Source of the DNA: Streptomyces xanthophaeus
Lineage (GTDB): Bacteria; Actinomycetota; Actinomycetes; Streptomycetales; Streptomycetaceae
Direction: 5' to 3'
DNA: 64,000 nucleotides
Assembly: GCF_000725805.1 (NCBI RefSeq)
Contig: NZ_JOFT01000049.1
Span: forward strand, 33,061 to 97,060
Shown: piece after piece, positions 53,082 through 61,858 of the stretch
How the letters are laid out: the number at the start of each line of letters is the position of its first letter
How positions within the stretch are numbered: position 1 is the first letter of the stretch
Position numbers and translations under genes: made by a program
Notes under the pieces: model-generated
What the model saw: only the letters and a program-made list of their open reading frames with translations
Database searches by the model: none
Told to the model about the DNA's origin: nothing

Positions 53082-54161
53082 TCAGAAGACGACCAGGGAA
53101 CGGCCTCCCTTGCCCGCGAGCATGGCGTCGAAGGCGGCCGGGATGCCGTCCAGGGTGATGCGGTCGGTGACCAGGGAGCCGAGGTCGAGGCGGCCGGCCC
53201 GGACGTGCTCGGCGATGACCGGGAGGTCGCGGGCGGGGTCGCTGTTGCCGTAGACGCAGCCGGTGAGGGTGCGGGCGAAGTGGAAGATCTCCAGGGCGTG
53301 GAAGGTGATCTGCTGCTCCTTGCCGCCGATCCCCACGACGGTGGTGCGGCCGCCGCGGCGGGTGGATTCCCAGGCTCCGCGGATGGTCTCGGCCCGGCCG
53401 ACGCATTCGACGGCGACGTCCACGCCCTGCCCGCCGGTGAGCGCGCGGATCTGCTTGGCGGTGGTGTCCGAGGCGAGCACGAATTCGGTGGCCCCGGCCG
53501 CCCGCGCCAGTTCCTCCTTGGCCGGGGAGACGTCGACGGCCACGACGGGACCCGCCTGCGCGATCCGGGCGGCCTGGAGGGCGGCGAGGCCGACGCCGCC
53601 GACACCGAACACGGCCACGGACTCCCCCCGGCGGACCTGGGCGCTGTGGTGGACGGCCCCGTACCCGGTGAGGACGGCGCAGCCGAGCAGGGCCGCCTCG
53701 GCCAGCGGGATCCCGGCGGGGGCGGGCAGCACGCAGTTGGCCGCGACGACGGTCTCCTCCGCGAAGGCCGCCACGTTCAGCCCGGGGTGCAGCTCGGCGC
53801 CCTGCGCGTCGTGGGCGTAGACGGCCCCGACCCCGGCGAGGGCCTTGGCGCACAGCCAGACCTCGCCGATGGTGCAGTGGTGGCACTGCCCGCAGGACGG
53901 GGCCCAGTTGAGCACCACCGGATCGCCGGGCGCGACGTGGGTGACGCCCTCCCCGACGGCGAGGACCGTGCCCGCGCCCTCGTGGCCGAGGACGGCGGGG
54001 ACGGGGACCTTCATGGTGCCGTTGGTGAGGGAGAGGTCCGAATGGCAGACCCCGGCGGCAGCGAGCCGCACCCGGACCTGCCCGGGGCCGGGATCGGGCA
54101 GGACGATCTCCCGTATCTCCAGCGGGGCTCCGACGGCGGGCAGGATGGCGGCGCGGACCAT
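53082..54161 (-). CDS. Zinc-dependent alcohol dehydrogenase
   Basis: Medium-chain alcohol dehydrogenase, 359 residues, of the class III-like type. Catalytic zinc ligands in AAGVCHSDLS and LGHEGAGTV; structural zinc site SCGQCHHCTIGEVWLC (C-x2-C-x2-C-x7-C). NAD-binding motif VAVFGVGGVGLAAL. ATG 54161 chosen on the ribosome-binding site GGAG; a GTG at 54200 lacks one. It follows the aldehyde dehydrogenase gene by 67 bp in one operon, a pairing for alcohol-aldehyde-acid oxidation. Confidence 0.92.
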   Translation of the reverse strand: MVRAAILPAVGAPLEIREIVLPDPGPGQVRVRLAAAGVCHSDLSLTNGTMKVPVPAVLGHEGAGTVLAVGEGVTHVAPGDPVVLNWAPSCGQCHHCTIGEVWLCAKALAGVGAVYAHDAQGAELHPGLNVAAFAEETVVAANCVLPAPAGIPLAEAALLGCAVLTGYGAVHHSAQVRRGESVAVFGVGGVGLAALQAARIAQAGPVVAVDVSPAKEELARAAGATEFVLASDTTAKQIRALTGGQGVDVAVECVGRAETIRGAWESTRRGGRTTVVGIGGKEQQITFHALEIFHFARTLTGCVYGNSDPARDLPVIAEHVRAGRLDLGSLVTDRITLDGIPAAFDAMLAGKGGRSLVVF

Positions 54162-54228
54162 GGTCGTCGTCTCCGTGTTTCCGGTGGTGGGCAGGCTCAC
54201 GACTGCGGGGCTCGTACGGGTCTCGGTC

Positions 54229-55641
54229 TCAGAACTGCAGGGACTTGGTCTGGAGGTACTCGGCCAGACCGTGCGGGCCCAGCTCGCGGCCGACGCCCGA
54301 CTGCTTGTACCCGCCGAAGGGCGCGAGCACGTTGAAGCGTCCGCCGTTGATGTCCACCTGCCCGGTGTCCATGCGGCGGGCGAAGGCCGCGGCCGTCTCC
54401 GCGTCCGCAGCCCAGACGGCGCCGCCCAGGCCGTAGACGGTGCCGTTGGCGATGCGCAGGGCCTCCTCCTCGTCCTCGTACGGGAGGATCGACAGCACCG
54501 GGCCGAAGATCTCCTCCTGGGCGATGGTCATCTCGGGCGTGACGTCGGCGAACACGGTCGGGGCGATGAAGTACCCGTGCTCGTGCAGTGCGTCGGGGCC
54601 GCCCGCGACCAGGCGCGCGCCTTCCTCGATGCCCTTGCTGATGTATCCGCGCACGCGGTCGCGCTGTTTGGCGTTGACGACCGGGCCGAGGCGGGTGGCC
54701 GGGTCGGTGGGGTCGCCGCTGGGGTAGCGGGCGACGGCGGCGGCCGCGAGCAGGACGGCCTCTTCGTACTGGTCCCGGTGGACGAGCATGCGGGTGAGCG
54801 CGTTGCAGCTCTGGCCGGAGTTGTTCATGACGTGGCCCACCCCCGCCGCGACGGCCTTGGCCAGGTCGGCGCCCGGCAGGATGACATTGGCCGATTTGCC
54901 GCCCAGTTCGAGGGCGACCCGCTTGACGGCGGCGCCCGCGGTGGCGCCGATCTGCCTGCCGACGGCGGTCGAGCCGGTGAAGGAGACGAGGTCGACGCCT
55001 TCGTGCGCGGCCAGGGCCTGGCCTGCGACCGGGCCGGTCCCGGTCACCAGGTTGAAGACTCCGGCCGGGATGCCCGCCTCGTGCACGGCCTCGGCGAAGA
55101 GCTGTGCGGTCAGCGGGGTGTCCTCGGCCGGCTTGAGGACGAGGGTGCAGCCGGCGGCGAGAGCGGGCGCCACCTTGGCAACGATCTGGTGCAGCGGGTA
55201 GTTCCAGGGCGTGATGGCCGCGACCACGCCGACCGGCTCCAGCAGAACGGTGGAGTTGCCGAGCCGCTCCTCGAAGGCGTACGAGGCCGCCAGCTCGGCG
55301 TAGGAGGAGGCCACCGCGATCGGCGCACCGACGTGGACCGCCTCCGAGAAGCCGAGGGGGGACCCGAGTTCGGCCGTGACGGTCTCCGCGATCTCGCCCT
55401 TGCGGGCGACCAGCACGTCGCGCAGCGCCCCGATCAGGGCCCCCCGCTCGGCCGGCGGCACCGCCGCCCATCCGGGAAGGGCCGCGCGGGCCGCGCGTAC
55501 GGCGGCGTCCACGTCCTCGGCGCTGCCCGCGGGGACACCGCCGATGACCTGCTCGTCCGCCGGGTTGACGACCTCGATCCGGTCGCGTCCGGCGGCGGGC
55601 CGCCACGCGCCGTCGATGTACATCCCGTCGTGGGCCTTCAT
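54229..55641 (-). CDS. Aldehyde dehydrogenase family protein
   Basis: NAD(P)-dependent aldehyde dehydrogenase of 470 residues. The catalytic glutamate is in ALELGGKSANVIL and the nucleophile cysteine in NNSGQSCNALTR. NAD site FTGSTAVGRQI, and the C-terminal AQEEIFGPVLSILPYEDEEEA is present. ATG 55641 with GGAGGAA. First gene of the ALDH-ADH operon behind the operator at 55700-55718, shared with the acyl-CoA dehydrogenase/TetR pair. Substrate: an aliphatic or aromatic aldehyde, unknown. Confidence 0.94.
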   Translation of the reverse strand: MKAHDGMYIDGAWRPAAGRDRIEVVNPADEQVIGGVPAGSAEDVDAAVRAARAALPGWAAVPPAERGALIGALRDVLVARKGEIAETVTAELGSPLGFSEAVHVGAPIAVASSYAELAASYAFEERLGNSTVLLEPVGVVAAITPWNYPLHQIVAKVAPALAAGCTLVLKPAEDTPLTAQLFAEAVHEAGIPAGVFNLVTGTGPVAGQALAAHEGVDLVSFTGSTAVGRQIGATAGAAVKRVALELGGKSANVILPGADLAKAVAAGVGHVMNNSGQSCNALTRMLVHRDQYEEAVLLAAAAVARYPSGDPTDPATRLGPVVNAKQRDRVRGYISKGIEEGARLVAGGPDALHEHGYFIAPTVFADVTPEMTIAQEEIFGPVLSILPYEDEEEALRIANGTVYGLGGAVWAADAETAAAFARRMDTGQVDINGGRFNVLAPFGGYKQSGVGRELGPHGLAEYLQTKSLQF

Positions 55642-55699
55642 GGCATTCCTCCCGAGCACGCACCAGCGCGACGTAGACCTGACCTCGCGGACACCCTAC

Positions 55700-55718
55700 A
55701 AACTAGCGCCGGTAGTTT
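55700..55718. promoter_or_regulatory. Candidate TetR operator upstream of the ALDH-ADH operon
   Basis: AAACTAGCGCCGGTAGTTT, a palindrome 59 bp upstream of the ALDH start and one base different from the site at 52294-52314. The two sites define a probable shared regulon. Confidence 0.65.
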
Positions 55719-55742
55719 TATGAGCGCCAGGGGCCACGGGGA

Positions 55743-57209
55743 TCAGATGATGCCGAAAAGCATCCCTGCCCCCAGCACCACCAGGGAGGTGAGGGCCGCC
55801 CATTTCACGGTGAATCGGGTGTGGTCGCCGAACTCGACCTTCGCCATGCCGACGAGCACGTACACGGCCGGAACCAGCGGGCTCGACATGTGCAGCGCCT
55901 GGCCGACGAGGGAAGCGCGGGCGATCTCGAGCGGGGAGACCCCGTGGGCGGCGCCGGCCTCGGCCAGGACGGGCAGCACGCCGAAGTAGAAGCCGTCGTT
56001 CGACATGAAGTAGGTGAGCGGCAGGCTCAGCAGGCCGGTGACGAGCGCCATGTGCGGGCCCATGCCCTCGGGAATGGTTCCGACGAGCCAGTCGGCCATG
56101 TGCTTGACCATGCCGGTGCCCGAGAGGACCCCCGTGAAGACGGCCGCGGCGAAGACCATGCCGGCGACGTTGAGGACGTTGTCCGCGTGGGCGGCGATCC
56201 TGGCCTTCTGGTCGGGCATGTGGGGGAAGTTCACGGTGAGGGCGAGGGCCGCGCCGAGCAGGAACAGCACCGGGATCGGCAGCAGCTCCATGATCATCGC
56301 GGTCAGGAGGGCGACGGTGAGGCCCGCGTTGAACCAGTACAGGCGCGGGCGCAGCGTGGCCCGGTGGGGGTCGAGGCCCTGGAACCCGTCCTCGTCGGCT
56401 TCGGTGGCGGCGGTTCCGGAGGCGGCTGTTCCTGAGGCGGCGGTATGCGGGGCGGCTCCCGACGGCGCGGCGGAGCCGGTACGGACGGCGGCCTCGCCGG
56501 TCGCCGCCTTGACGAGCTGCTGCTCTTCCGCGTGCCCGCCCGTGAGCTCCTCTGCGTGCTCCGCCGCGTGCTCCTGCGTGCCCGGCACGGCCAGGACGCC
56601 CACCCGGCGGCGTTCCTTCAGTCCGAGGACGTAGGCGAGGAGGAAGACGAAGAGCAGCCCGGTCGCGAGGGCCGGGATCATCGGGACGAAGATGTCGGCG
56701 GCATCGAGCTTGAGGGCGGTGGCGGCGCGTGCCGTGGGGCCGCCCCAGGGCAGGGTGTTCATGACGCCGTTGGCGGTGGCGGCGACGCCCGTCATCACGA
56801 CCAGGCTGAGGCCGAGCCGCTTGTACAGCGGGTACATGGCCGAGACCGTGATCATGAACGTGGTCGACCCGTCCCCGTCGAGCGAGACGATCGCGGCGAG
56901 GACGGCGGTGCCGACCACCACGCGCATCGGGTCCGCCTTGCAGAAGCGCAGGATGCCCCGCACGATCGGGTCGAACAGGCCGACGTCGATCATCACCCCG
57001 AAGTAGACGATGGCGAACATCAGCATGGCGGCGGTCGGGGCGAGCTTGCCGACCCCGTCGATGACGTAGTCGCCGAGGTGGGCGCCCTGTCCTGCGAACA
57101 CGCAGAAGAGTGCGGGGATGAGGACGAGCGCCGCGATGGGCGACATTTTCTTCATCATGATCAGGACCAGGAAGGTCAGGATCATGGTGAAGCCGAGGAA
57201 GGTCAGCAT
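55743..57209 (-). CDS. CitMHS family citrate-metal:H+ transporter
   Basis: Polytopic transporter of 488 residues with about 11-12 helices. The family hallmarks LIMMKKMSPIAALVLIPAL, FGVMIDVGLFDPIVRGILR, VSLDGDGSTTFMITVSAMYPLYKRLG and FMSNDGFYFGVLPVLAEAG are present. It imports citrate complexed with Mg2+ or Ca2+. A ~75-residue Ala/Thr/Glu-rich cytosolic loop (residues about 215-285) is inserted between the halves. ATG 57209 is set by the family N-terminus MLTFLGFTMI; the best Shine-Dalgarno is rather distant. Confidence 0.9.
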   Translation of the reverse strand: MLTFLGFTMILTFLVLIMMKKMSPIAALVLIPALFCVFAGQGAHLGDYVIDGVGKLAPTAAMLMFAIVYFGVMIDVGLFDPIVRGILRFCKADPMRVVVGTAVLAAIVSLDGDGSTTFMITVSAMYPLYKRLGLSLVVMTGVAATANGVMNTLPWGGPTARAATALKLDAADIFVPMIPALATGLLFVFLLAYVLGLKERRRVGVLAVPGTQEHAAEHAEELTGGHAEEQQLVKAATGEAAVRTGSAAPSGAAPHTAASGTAASGTAATEADEDGFQGLDPHRATLRPRLYWFNAGLTVALLTAMIMELLPIPVLFLLGAALALTVNFPHMPDQKARIAAHADNVLNVAGMVFAAAVFTGVLSGTGMVKHMADWLVGTIPEGMGPHMALVTGLLSLPLTYFMSNDGFYFGVLPVLAEAGAAHGVSPLEIARASLVGQALHMSSPLVPAVYVLVGMAKVEFGDHTRFTVKWAALTSLVVLGAGMLFGII

Positions 57210-57282
57210 GCAGGGAACGTAGGTGCCTCCTCCATGGGCCAACAAGACGTCGACGCGTGAGCAATACGAGCAAAACCCCAGC

Positions 57283-59625
57283 TCAGGGCAGGGGTGTCAA
57301 TTCGACGGGGAATCCGTTGAGCACCGCGGTGCCGGACAGCGGGTCGAGCCGGGTGCCGTCGAGCAGCTGGTTGACGTTGGCGCCGGGCTCGGCCGAGGCC
57401 ACGGAGAGCCGGGCTCCCGCACGGTCGTGCCCCCAGCCGTGCGGAAGGCTCACCACGCCCGTGCGGACGGTGTCGGTGACCTCGACGGGGACGTCCAGGC
57501 TGCCGCCGTCGGCGGTGATCCGGGCCCGGCCCCCGTCCGCCAGGCCGAGGCGGTCCGCGTCCTGGGGGTGGACCTGGAGGGTGCAGCGGTTGGAACCTCC
57601 GACGAGGGCCGGGACGTTGTGCAACCAGCTGTTGTTGGACCGCAGGTGGCGGCGGCCCACGAGCACCAGGGCGGCGGGCCGGTCGGCGAGGGAGGCACGC
57701 AGCCTGGGGAGCTCGGCCACGATCGGGTCCGGCAGCAGCTCGATCCTGCCGCTGCGGGTCCTCAGCACGCCCGGGAGCCGGGGCCGCAGCGGGCCCAGGT
57801 CGATGCCGTGCGGGTGCGCCAGCAGCCGCTCCAGGCTGAGCTCCCCCGCAACGACCGCACCGGCGCGGGTTCCTGCAGCGGCGGTGCGCTCACCCGCGCC
57901 CGGGACGGCGTCCGCATCGGCTTCGGCTTCGGCGCCCGGGGCGGTGTCGGCTTCATCGGCGACGGCGAGGCCGAACTGGTCCCCGTACGGCCCGAGTCGC
58001 AGCATCAGGTCAAGGCGGCGCTCGGGGCCGCTGCGGCCGGTCAGCAGCCCGGCGAGCTGCGCCGGATCCTTGCCGTGCAGCGGGGAGCGCGGGTCGGCGG
58101 TCTCCTTGGCGAGGGTGGCCTGCACGGCCAGGTCGTCGACGGCGGCCGGCCCGGCCGAGCCGTGCATGCCGGAGACGGCGAGGACGAGGCGCGCGTGGAT
58201 CTCGCACTCGTCCATCAGACCCGCTTCGAGCGGGACGGCCGGGCGGGTGTAGCGCACCTGGTCGCGGATGGCGAAGGCGTTGAAGGCGAAGTCGAAGTGC
58301 GCGCTCCGCGAGGGCGGCGGCGGGGGCAGCACGACATGGGCGTGGCGGGAGGTCTCGTTGAGGTACGGGTCGATGCTGACCATGAAGTCGAGCCCGGCCA
58401 GGGCCGCGTCGAGGCGCCGGCCGTCGGGGGCGGACAGCACGGGGTTCGCGGCGATGGCGATCAGGGCGCGGATCCTCCCCTCGCCCGGGGTCTCGATCTC
58501 TTCGGCGAGGGCGGCAGTCGGCAGCTCGCTCTTGACCTCGGGGTGGCCGCTGACCCGGCTGTGCCAGCGGCCCAGGGCGAATCCCTTGCCCGGTCCGGCC
58601 GGGCGTGGCCGGGGACCGGCGGCCGGGAGCGGGAACAGGACCCCGCCGGGCCGGTCGAGATTGCCCGTGAGGATGTTGAGTACGTCGACCAGCCAGCTGG
58701 CGAGGGTGCCGTGCTCGACGGTGCAGCTGCCGATCCGCCCGTAGACGGCGGCGGTGGGCGCGGCCGCGAGCTCGCGGGCGAGGGCACGGATCTCGGCGGC
58801 CGGGAGGTCGCAGGCGGGGGCCACGGCCTCAGGAGTGAAACTCCCGAGGGCGGCGGCGAGTTCCCCGAGGCCTTCGCTCTGTTCCGCCAGGACTCCGGGA
58901 GCTGTGAGCTTCTCGTCGAGCAGGGTGTGCGCGAGGGCGGCCAGGAGCAGCGCGTCGCTCCCGGGGCGGGGGGCGAGGTGGCGGTCGGCGAGCCGGGCGG
59001 TGCGGGTGCGGCGGGGGTCGACGACGACCAGGGTGCCGCCGCGGGCGCGCAGGGCCTTGAGCCGCCCGGGGAAGTCGGGGGCGGTGCACAAGGAGCCGTT
59101 GGACTCCACCGGGTTGGCCCCGAGAAGGAGCAGGAAGTCGGTGCGGTCCAGGTCGGGGACCGCGATGGCGAAGGGGTCGCCGAACAGCAGTCCGCTGGAG
59201 ACGTGCTTGGGCATCTGGTCGAGCGTGCTGGCGGTGAACAGGTTGCGGGTGCCGAGGGCCTTGAGGAGCAGGGGCGGGTAGAGGGCCCCGGCCATGGTGT
59301 GGACGTTCGGGTTGCCGAGGACGACACCGACCGACTGGGCGCCGTGCTCCTGGACGAGGGCGGGCACGGCGTCGGCGATGGCGTCGTAGGCCTCCGCCCA
59401 GGTGGCCTCCTGGAGGCGGCCGTCGCGGCGGACCAGTGGGGTGCGCAGTCGGTCGGGGTCGGCGTCCAGCCCTCCGAAGGCTGCGCCCTTGGGGCAGATG
59501 AACCCGCGGCTGAAGACGTCGTCGCGGTCCCCGCGGGCGCCGGTCACGGCGGTTCCCTCGATGGTGAGGGTGAGACCGCAGGTGGCCTCGCAGAGCGGGC
59601 AGATACGCAGGGCGGTGCGGGGCAT
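57283..59625 (-). CDS. Molybdopterin oxidoreductase
   Basis: Molybdenum bis-MGD enzyme of 780 residues. N-terminal [4Fe-4S] ligands in CPLCEATCGLTL and ICPKGAAF; molybdopterin-binding regions GANPVESNGSL, VVVDPRRTRTARLADRHL and the C-terminal dinucleotide-binding domain NNSWLHNVPALVGGSN with VHPQDADRLGL. Related to nitrate/formate/polysulfide oxidoreductases; cytosolic (no Tat signal). It lacks a visible partner subunit. An acidic Ala-rich low-complexity insert lies near residue 560. Its operator-like site CATACCGACCGGTAGG is 53 bp upstream. Confidence 0.9.
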   Translation of the reverse strand: MPRTALRICPLCEATCGLTLTIEGTAVTGARGDRDDVFSRGFICPKGAAFGGLDADPDRLRTPLVRRDGRLQEATWAEAYDAIADAVPALVQEHGAQSVGVVLGNPNVHTMAGALYPPLLLKALGTRNLFTASTLDQMPKHVSSGLLFGDPFAIAVPDLDRTDFLLLLGANPVESNGSLCTAPDFPGRLKALRARGGTLVVVDPRRTRTARLADRHLAPRPGSDALLLAALAHTLLDEKLTAPGVLAEQSEGLGELAAALGSFTPEAVAPACDLPAAEIRALARELAAAPTAAVYGRIGSCTVEHGTLASWLVDVLNILTGNLDRPGGVLFPLPAAGPRPRPAGPGKGFALGRWHSRVSGHPEVKSELPTAALAEEIETPGEGRIRALIAIAANPVLSAPDGRRLDAALAGLDFMVSIDPYLNETSRHAHVVLPPPPPSRSAHFDFAFNAFAIRDQVRYTRPAVPLEAGLMDECEIHARLVLAVSGMHGSAGPAAVDDLAVQATLAKETADPRSPLHGKDPAQLAGLLTGRSGPERRLDLMLRLGPYGDQFGLAVADEADTAPGAEAEADADAVPGAGERTAAAGTRAGAVVAGELSLERLLAHPHGIDLGPLRPRLPGVLRTRSGRIELLPDPIVAELPRLRASLADRPAALVLVGRRHLRSNNSWLHNVPALVGGSNRCTLQVHPQDADRLGLADGGRARITADGGSLDVPVEVTDTVRTGVVSLPHGWGHDRAGARLSVASAEPGANVNQLLDGTRLDPLSGTAVLNGFPVELTPLP

Positions 59626-59677
59626 GGGGCCCTCCAGGGGCGGCAGGCTGCGGCACGGGCATGCGGGGCCCGACGAG

Positions 59678-59693
59678 CATACCGACCGGTAGG
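59678..59693. promoter_or_regulatory. Candidate TetR operator upstream of the molybdopterin oxidoreductase
   Basis: CATACCGACCGGTAGG. Its first 13 bases match CATACCGACYGGT found before the kinase and SDR operons (one change). It lies between the TetR gene and the oxidoreductase gene on the same strand. Confidence 0.5.
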
Positions 59694-59731
59694 CACGGCG
59701 GGGAGGGGGCGGAGGGGCCGAGGTCCGGCCA

Positions 59732-59758
59732 GGACCGGACCGGACCGGACCGGACCGG
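59732..59758. repeat. (GGACC)5 pentanucleotide repeat
   Basis: Five perfect GGACC units followed by a G-rich tract up to about 59800, in the gap between the TetR and oxidoreductase genes. Non-coding. Confidence 0.85.
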
Positions 59759-59822
59759 GGGCGGGGGTGGGGGTGGGGCGGGAAACGGCAGTGTGGGGCG
59801 GGGAACGGCGGACGGGGCGAGT

Positions 59823-60446
59823 TCAGTCCAGGACGCGCGCGAGGTAGGCCTGCATCATGGCGCGGGTCTCGGCGACGATGTCCGGGTCCCCGGCCGGATC
59901 GGACCGGAAGGCCAGCTGGATCAGCGCGTCCGTGGCCTCGACCGCCACGAGGACGGCCCGCGCCAGGGCTGCGTCCGGCGTGAGCCCGAGGTGGGCGGCG
60001 AGGAGTTCGGTGAGGCGGGGGGGGGCCCGGGGGTTGGGGGGGGCCGCCGGACCCTCGGGCGGCGGTGCGGGCACGCCGAAGTCGACGAGCGCGAAGCCGG
60101 GGACGCTGCGCTTCATGGCCAGGTACTCGTCCAGCACGGCGTCGACGGCGGGCCGCCAGTCGGCGGCCGGGAGCCCGGCGAGCCGGGCGGCGATGCCTTC
60201 GGCGTAGCGGTCGAGGTTGCGGTGGGCCAGGGCGATGGCCATGGCCCGCTTGTTGCCGAAGAACCGGTAGACCGAGCCGATCGGCACGCCGGCGCGCAGG
60301 GCGACGGCGCGGGTGCTCAGGTTCTCGTACCCGGTCTCGTCCAGCAGTTCGGCGCAGGCGTCGAGGATCCGGGCGAGCCGGTCGGCGCTGCGCTGCTGGA
60401 CGGGCGTACGGCGCAAGGGGTGGGCGGGGGGCACGGGGTACATCAT
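59823..60446 (-). CDS. TetR/AcrR family regulator
   Basis: A 207-residue repressor. Helix-turn-helix LSTRAVALRAGVPIGSVYRFFGNKRAMAIAL near residues 45-75. The C-terminal domain is interrupted by PAPPPEGPAAPPNPRAPP, encoded by long C-runs on the coding strand (60017-60075), where sequencing or slippage errors are likely. It precedes the molybdopterin oxidoreductase gene by 197 bp on the same strand. The regulator of the operator at 59678 is probably this protein, but the shared core with the 38-44 kb cluster leaves that open. Confidence 0.85.
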   Translation of the reverse strand: MMYPVPPAHPLRRTPVQQRSADRLARILDACAELLDETGYENLSTRAVALRAGVPIGSVYRFFGNKRAMAIALAHRNLDRYAEGIAARLAGLPAADWRPAVDAVLDEYLAMKRSVPGFALVDFGVPAPPPEGPAAPPNPRAPPRLTELLAAHLGLTPDAALARAVLVAVEATDALIQLAFRSDPAGDPDIVAETRAMMQAYLARVLD

Positions 60447-60478
60447 GCCGCTCTTCGCCTCCTTCGTCGGCGGGGACC

Positions 60479-61858
60479 TCAGTTCAGCAGGAGGCTCAGC
60501 CCCCCGAGGGTGTAGGTGATCATCAGCGCGAGCAGGGGCAGCTGGCCGGCCACTGCCTTCGCGGGCGGGAAGAGGCGTACGGAACGGTCGTGCGCGGCGA
60601 CGACGCCGAGCACGTGGCCGGTGACGACGGCGACGACCTGGAGGGCGGCGAGGCCGCCGGGGCCCAGTGGTGGGGCGGGTTCGGGGGCGTTGTCAGTGCC
60701 GAGTGCCATGCTCACTGTGCGTGGTCCTTCGACTACCAGGAGGGAGAAGTAGTGGGCGATGAGATAGCCGAGCGCGATCGGCACCAGTGAGTGCGCGAAG
60801 GCGGTGAGCGGGCCGGGGTGCGGGCCGCTGACGAGGCGGGTGGCCGCCGCGCAGAGGCAGTAGAGGGCGGCGACGAGGGCGACGGAGCCGAGGAGTCCGA
60901 GCGTGGCCGTGGGGGTGCGGCCGAGGGGGGAGGTCTGTACGAGGTTGATCCAGGAGGGGTTGTCGGAGAAGCCGTCGTAGGCGGTGGAGCCGAGCAGGAC
61001 GCAGACGGTGGCGACGAGTCCGGGCCGCTCGGGCGTCGCGTCGAGTCCGTGGAAGGGGTTGCGCAGGACCAGCCGGCCGTCGCTGCGGCGGCCGAGCGGG
61101 GCCAGCCTGGCCAGGAGGGCGCTGTACGCCTCGAAGGCGTCCCCGTCGGCGAACCAGCGCTCGCCGAAGCGGGCGGCGAGCAGGAGTTGGACGCCGGCGT
61201 AGGCGGCGAGGGCGATGAGGAGGGTGGTGGTGGATGCGGGATCGGGAGCGGCGAGTTCGAGCCAGGTGAAGGCGAACAGCCCGGCGGCTGCGGGCCATTG
61301 GCCCAGCCGGGCGGGGAGCGGGCGGTGGGGGCTGCGGCGGGGCAGCACCCGTTCGAGCAGGCCGTGCAGGGCACGGAGCGGGTTGAGCAGTCCCCAGACG
61401 GGGCCGAGGAGGAGGGAGGCAGGGACGAGTCCGACCCAGAAGAGGACGTAGACGGCGCCGGGAGCGGGGTTGCGCGCGGGGTCGTCGGGGCCGAGGAGGA
61501 GGTGCAGGAGGAGCAGCAGCACGGCGAGGAGACCGAGCCCGCGCAGAGCGGCGCGGGTCCGGGGTCCGTCGGCGGCCCGCTGGAGGGCGGCGGGCAGGGC
61601 GGCCCCGGAGCGGTCTCCGCGGAAGCGGGAGGTGGACCAGAGCAGGCCGAGGGCGAGGAAGGAGACGAAGAGTGCGGTGAAGGCACCGGCGAACGCGTAG
61701 AAGGGAGAGATGGGGAGGTCGTGCTGGGATCCGATCCCGTGCGCGAGAGCGGTGAACGGTTCGGCCGGGTACGGGACCACGCCCTGGCCGAAGCCGCCAC
61801 CGCCCGCGCCGGGGCCGGGGCCCATGCCGGGGCCGGTACGGAGCCCGGCCGGGCTCAC
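60479..61858 (-). CDS. Polytopic membrane protein, coupled to a cupredoxin-like lipoprotein operon
   Basis: Integral membrane protein of 459 residues with about 10-12 hydrophobic segments (for example YAFAGAFTALFVSFLALGLLWS, AALRGLGLLAVLLLLLHLLLG and VALVAALYCLCAAATRL). Conserved polar stretches DGFSDNPSWINLVQTSPLGRTP and HDLPISPFYAF stand between helices. I do not recognise a characterised family. GTG 61858 overlaps the stop of the Pro-rich gene (GTGA). Third gene of a minus-strand operon with a cupredoxin-like lipoprotein, so a link to copper or electron transport is possible but unproven. Upstream in-frame sequence is Arg-rich repeat and was rejected. Confidence 0.78.
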   Translation of the reverse strand: MSPAGLRTGPGMGPGPGAGGGGFGQGVVPYPAEPFTALAHGIGSQHDLPISPFYAFAGAFTALFVSFLALGLLWSTSRFRGDRSGAALPAALQRAADGPRTRAALRGLGLLAVLLLLLHLLLGPDDPARNPAPGAVYVLFWVGLVPASLLLGPVWGLLNPLRALHGLLERVLPRRSPHRPLPARLGQWPAAAGLFAFTWLELAAPDPASTTTLLIALAAYAGVQLLLAARFGERWFADGDAFEAYSALLARLAPLGRRSDGRLVLRNPFHGLDATPERPGLVATVCVLLGSTAYDGFSDNPSWINLVQTSPLGRTPTATLGLLGSVALVAALYCLCAAATRLVSGPHPGPLTAFAHSLVPIALGYLIAHYFSLLVVEGPRTVSMALGTDNAPEPAPPLGPGGLAALQVVAVVTGHVLGVVAAHDRSVRLFPPAKAVAGQLPLLALMITYTLGGLSLLLN

